DNA from: an uncultured Rhizobium sp.
GTDB lineage: Bacteria; Pseudomonadota; Alphaproteobacteria; Rhizobiales; Rhizobiaceae
Assembly (NCBI GenBank): GCA_945952415.1
Contig: CAMFIF010000007.1
Coordinates: forward strand, 119,348 to 183,347
Length of the DNA stretch: 64,000 bases
Direction of reading: 5' to 3'
Shown in pieces: positions 61,493 through 64,000 of the stretch (the stretch's first letter is position 1; every line of letters starts with the position of its first letter). The notes below the pieces were generated by a model. The model saw nothing but the letters and a program-made list of their open reading frames with translations. It made no database searches and was not told the DNA's origin. The translations under genes were made by a program, and so were the position numbers.

Positions 61493-63454
61493 ATGCGAAA
61501 CTTGCCTATTGCCGGGAAATTCCTGGCGATCATGGGTGCCTTCGGCATTTTCTCGATCGGCGTTACGATCTATTCCGCAAAATCCATGTCTTATATTGAC
61601 AGCAGCTATTCCAGTCTTGTTGCGGGGTCGGACCGCGGGGCGATCTATCTTGCCCGGGCCAACCGGTCCATTCAGGCCGCGCGTGCGGCGATGGGCGATC
61701 TTCTGATCGCCGGCACGGCAGACGGCAACAGCCACGCCCTGCAGGAACTTCTCAACAACCGGAAAAGCTTTTCCGATTTCATGGAAGTGGCCATCAAGGC
61801 TTTGCCTGACAATCAGCAGCTCTCGGCGCTCAAGGCCACCGGCCTGAAGATCCTCACCGAGGATTGCAGGCCGACGGTAGAGAAGGGTGCCAAGGCCGAG
61901 GGCGGCCAGGACGAGGAGGCCCGCGCGCTGTTCATCAGCGATTGCCAGCCGAAGCTCAATGCCTTCACGCCGCAGCTGGTGGACCTTACCAACAGGGTCA
62001 TTACCGAGGTGGCGGCGCAATCGGATGCGCTTTCCGATGACACGCAGCACACTATCTATCTGACGCTGGGCGTCGTGCTCGGCGGGCTTTCCCTGGTGCT
62101 GCTTGCCGGTTTCCTTGCGGTCCGGTCCTGGATCGTCCTGCCCGTCCGGCAGCTGTCTGCGCTGATGTGCCGGATGGCGAAGGGCGATCTTACCGTGGTG
62201 ATCGAGGGCACGACCTATCGCGACGAAATGGGCGGCATGGCGCGGGCTGTGGATGTCTTCAAGCGCAACGGGCTGGAAGCCCGCGAAATCGCCCAGGCCG
62301 CCGAACAGGCCCGCGAGGCGAGCGAAGCCGACCGGCAGCGCAACAGCGAGCGTGACCGCCTGCGGGCCGAGGAGATGGCCATCGTCACCTCCGGCATGGC
62401 GGAAGGGCTGCGCCATCTCGCCCAGGGCGACCTCACCTACCGGATCGATGGACCCTTTGCGATGGATTTCGAAAGCCTGCGCGCCGATTTCAATGCGGCG
62501 GCCGACCAGCTTTCCCAGACGCTGCGGCAGGTATCCGCCTCCACCGCCGCCATTGACAGCGGTTCGAACGAGATCAGCCAGAGCGCCCAGGATCTTTCCA
62601 AGCGGACGGAGCAGCAGGCGGCCTCGCTCGAGGAAACGGCGGCGGCGCTCGACGAAATCACCTCCAATGTCTCCAACGCTTCCAAGCGCACCGAGGAGGC
62701 GCGGGCCATGGCCATCGAGGCCAATAGTTCGGCCCGCCAGTCCGGTATCGTCGTGGCCAATGCGGTCGATGCCATGCACCGGATCGAGCAGTCCTCGGCG
62801 CAGATTTCCAACATCATCGGCGTGATCGACGAGATTGCCTTCCAGACCAATCTTCTGGCGCTGAATGCGGGCGTGGAGGCGGCGCGCGCCGGAGAGGCGG
62901 GCAAGGGCTTTGCGGTTGTGGCGCAGGAGGTGCGCGAGCTTGCCCAGCGTTCCGCGCAGGCGGCCAAGGAGATCAAGGGGCTGATCCATGCCTCGGGCAG
63001 CGAAGTCTCCAACGGCGTTCGTCTTGTCAAGGAAACGGGCGCTGCGCTGAAGATCATCGAAACCCATGTGGTGACGATCAATGCCCAGCTCGATGCCATC
63101 GCCACCTCGGCCCGGGAGCAGGCGACCGGCCTTGCAGAGGTGAACACCGCCGTCAACCAGATGGATCAGGTGACCCAGCAGAATGCGGCCATGGTGGAGG
63201 AATCGACCGCCGCCAGCGCGACGCTCGCCGCCGAGGCAAACCGGATGAAGGGACTGATCGCACAGTTCCGGCTCGCCGCCGGCGATACCGGCGGCCGGCA
63301 GGGCGGTCCTTCTGAGATCCGGCCGGCGGCCCGGGCCGTAACCGCCCAGCCGGGTGGCAGGGCGCCGCTTTCCCCGGCGAGGCAGATGATCCAGAAGGTT
63401 GCCGCCGCCGTGGGCATGGCGCCGGCCCCTCGGGACCATTGGGAAGAATTCTGA
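61493..63454 (+). CDS. Methyl-accepting chemotaxis protein
   Basis: A 653-residue transmembrane chemoreceptor. TM1 is at about residues 8-28. A helical ligand-binding region of about 160 residues follows, then TM2 (about 190-214), a HAMP domain ([21 protein letters not shown]), a second HAMP-like stretch ([14 protein letters not shown]), and the signalling domain with the hairpin tip [35 protein letters not shown]. It ends in WEEF, the tail type that tethers methylation enzymes. The ligand is unknown. TGGAGCAGGG precedes the ATG. It lies next to flagellin, fitting a motility region. Confidence 0.93.
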   Translation: MRNLPIAGKFLAIMGAFGIFSIGVTIYSAKSMSYIDSSYSSLVAGSDRGAIYLARANRSIQAARAAMGDLLIAGTADGNSHALQELLNNRKSFSDFMEVAIKALPDNQQLSALKATGLKILTEDCRPTVEKGAKAEGGQDEEARALFISDCQPKLNAFTPQLVDLTNRVITEVAAQSDALSDDTQHTIYLTLGVVLGGLSLVLLAGFLAVRSWIVLPVRQLSALMCRMAKGDLTVVIEGTTYRDEMGGMARAVDVFKRNGLEAREIAQAAEQAREASEADRQRNSERDRLRAEEMAIVTSGMAEGLRHLAQGDLTYRIDGPFAMDFESLRADFNAAADQLSQTLRQVSASTAAIDSGSNEISQSAQDLSKRTEQQAASLEETAAALDEITSNVSNASKRTEEARAMAIEANSSARQSGIVVANAVDAMHRIEQSSAQISNIIGVIDEIAFQTNLLALNAGVEAARAGEAGKGFAVVAQEVRELAQRSAQAAKEIKGLIHASGSEVSNGVRLVKETGAALKIIETHVVTINAQLDAIATSAREQATGLAEVNTAVNQMDQVTQQNAAMVEESTAASATLAAEANRMKGLIAQFRLAAGDTGGRQGGPSEIRPAARAVTAQPGGRAPLSPARQMIQKVAAAVGMAPAPRDHWEEF

Positions 63455-63810
63455 ACGACCATCTCCGCACCGCGCGGGCAAACTGAAGATTGGAGGGAGG
63501 GCAGCGATGCCCTCCCTCTGCATTTTGGGCGCGCACCGTCACCTGCGTTCCGCCGGGTGGTCGGCGGTTTTCTTAACTCATTCCTTACCAAAAAAATCCG
63601 GCCGATTGGCAAATCATTAACTCTATCTTTATGAGTTCTCAGTTTTGGACGATTATTATCATGTTTTAAATTTTTTCCCGCGATTCCTATAGGGGCACGA
63701 AGGCGTTCCTCCCGGCGGGAGAGTAGCGGCATGATGTCTGCCTTCGTCACCGGTATCGGCAGTCCGGTATGTCCCTCCCACAGTTCTGCGTTAAAAAGGG
63801 ACAGATATCC
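63455..63810. other. 356-base gap upstream of flagellin
   Basis: After the chemoreceptor terminator (63493-63518) the gap is AT-rich from about 63570 to 63690 and likely contains the flagellin promoter. I could not match the rhizobial sigma-28 pattern convincingly. AAAAAGGGA forms the ribosome-binding site of the flagellin gene. Confidence 0.35.
63493..63524 (+). terminator. Rho-independent-like terminator after the chemoreceptor gene
   Basis: GAGGGAGGGC pairs with GCCCTCCCTC around a 6-base loop, followed by TGCATTTT. It lies 38 bases after the stop. Confidence 0.7.
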
Positions 63811-64000
63811 ATGTCTAGCATCATGACCAATTCTTCGGCGCTGGCCGCGCTCAATACCCTCCGCTCCATCGATCGGGGTCTTGAATCCACCCAGGGCGCG
63901 ATCTCCTCGGGCTACCGCGTCAGCAGCGCCAAGGACAATGCGGCGTACTGGTCGATCGCCACGACCATGCGTTCGGACAACAAGGCGCTCTCCACCGTTC
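63811..64000 (+). CDS. Flagellin, N-terminal part cut by the window end
   Basis: The first 63 codons of a flagellin: SSIMTNSSALAALNTLRSID, then TQGAISSGYRVSSAKDN and YWSIATTMRSDNKALSTV. This conserved N-terminal helical part forms the filament core and is very like rhizobial FlaA. The gene runs past base 64000. AAAAAGGGA precedes the ATG. Rhizobial flagellins usually occur as several tandem genes, so more may follow. Confidence 0.95.
   Translation, partial: MSSIMTNSSALAALNTLRSIDRGLESTQGAISSGYRVSSAKDNAAYWSIATTMRSDNKALSTV

Noticed and set aside
63640..63700. Sigma-28 flagellar promoter upstream of flagellin
   Set aside because: The AT-rich stretch is suggestive, but no convincing match to the flagellar sigma consensus at the right spacing was found.

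Overview
The window reads as chromosomal DNA of a Rhizobiaceae-type alphaproteobacterium (Rhizobium/Agrobacterium/Shinella-like). This is inferred from GC-rich codon use, an aerobic cobalamin pathway, an acpXL-lpxXL cluster for very-long-chain lipid A acylation, a fixNOQP-fixGHIS terminal oxidase set with FnrN-type control, palindromic repeats resembling rhizobial RIME1 elements, and rhizobial-type flagellin. No rRNA, tRNA, CRISPR array, insertion sequence or phage is visible.

Layout. 1-8443: cobalamin genes cobP-cobW-cobN-cobO on the plus strand, then a ParE/ParD-like module and a TSUP transporter on the minus strand, then cobE. cobN carries two in-frame palindromic repeat insertions. 8440-8780: a compact locus with a strong plus-strand promoter, a candidate structured RNA and a convergent 23-residue hydrophobic ORF. 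8959-15914: nucleoside hydrolase, a Gmd/ColC/ColD-like set predicted to make GDP-colitose, a TPR glycosyltransferase and a GNAT enzyme. 15985-20142: cobA-cobB-cobC-cobD. 20290-22356: an L,D-transpeptidase and an RTX-repeat protein. 22433-24749: divergent fnrN and hemN. 24878-30208: acpXL, fabZ-like, two ketosynthase-like genes, a dehydrogenase and lpxXL. 30654-32475: two tandem PAS-only proteins. 32513-41767: hemerythrin, ccoNOQP, an SRPBCC protein and fixGHIS. 41856-53530: gnd, then a LacI regulator and a divergent beta-mannoside operon (CUT1 ABC transporter, GH2 beta-mannosidase, isomerase, oxidoreductase). 53613-58795: a second TPR glycosyltransferase and the zinc locus znuA / znuCB-zur. 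58818-64000: gamma carbonic anhydrase, FAH hydrolase, a KGG stress protein behind a general-stress promoter, a hypothetical gene, a chemoreceptor, and the start of a flagellin gene.

How the parts fit. The cobalamin genes lie in two blocks. The low-oxygen genes (hemN, ccoNOQP, fixGHIS, probably hemerythrin and SRPBCC) are linked by three FNR/FixK boxes. Zinc uptake is controlled by Zur through two palindromes in the znuA-znuC gap. The mannoside operon has three related LacI-type operator sequences. The two glycosyltransferase-41-like proteins and the deoxysugar genes point to cell-surface or flagellar glycosylation.

Strongest leads for new biology: the sRNA/micro-protein locus at 8440-8780, where a predicted 10-nt RNA loop is exactly complementary to a predicted loop upstream of the micro-ORF; the two protein-coding RIME-like insertions in cobN; the ketosynthase pair in which one partner lacks the catalytic residues; and the tandem PAS-only proteins.
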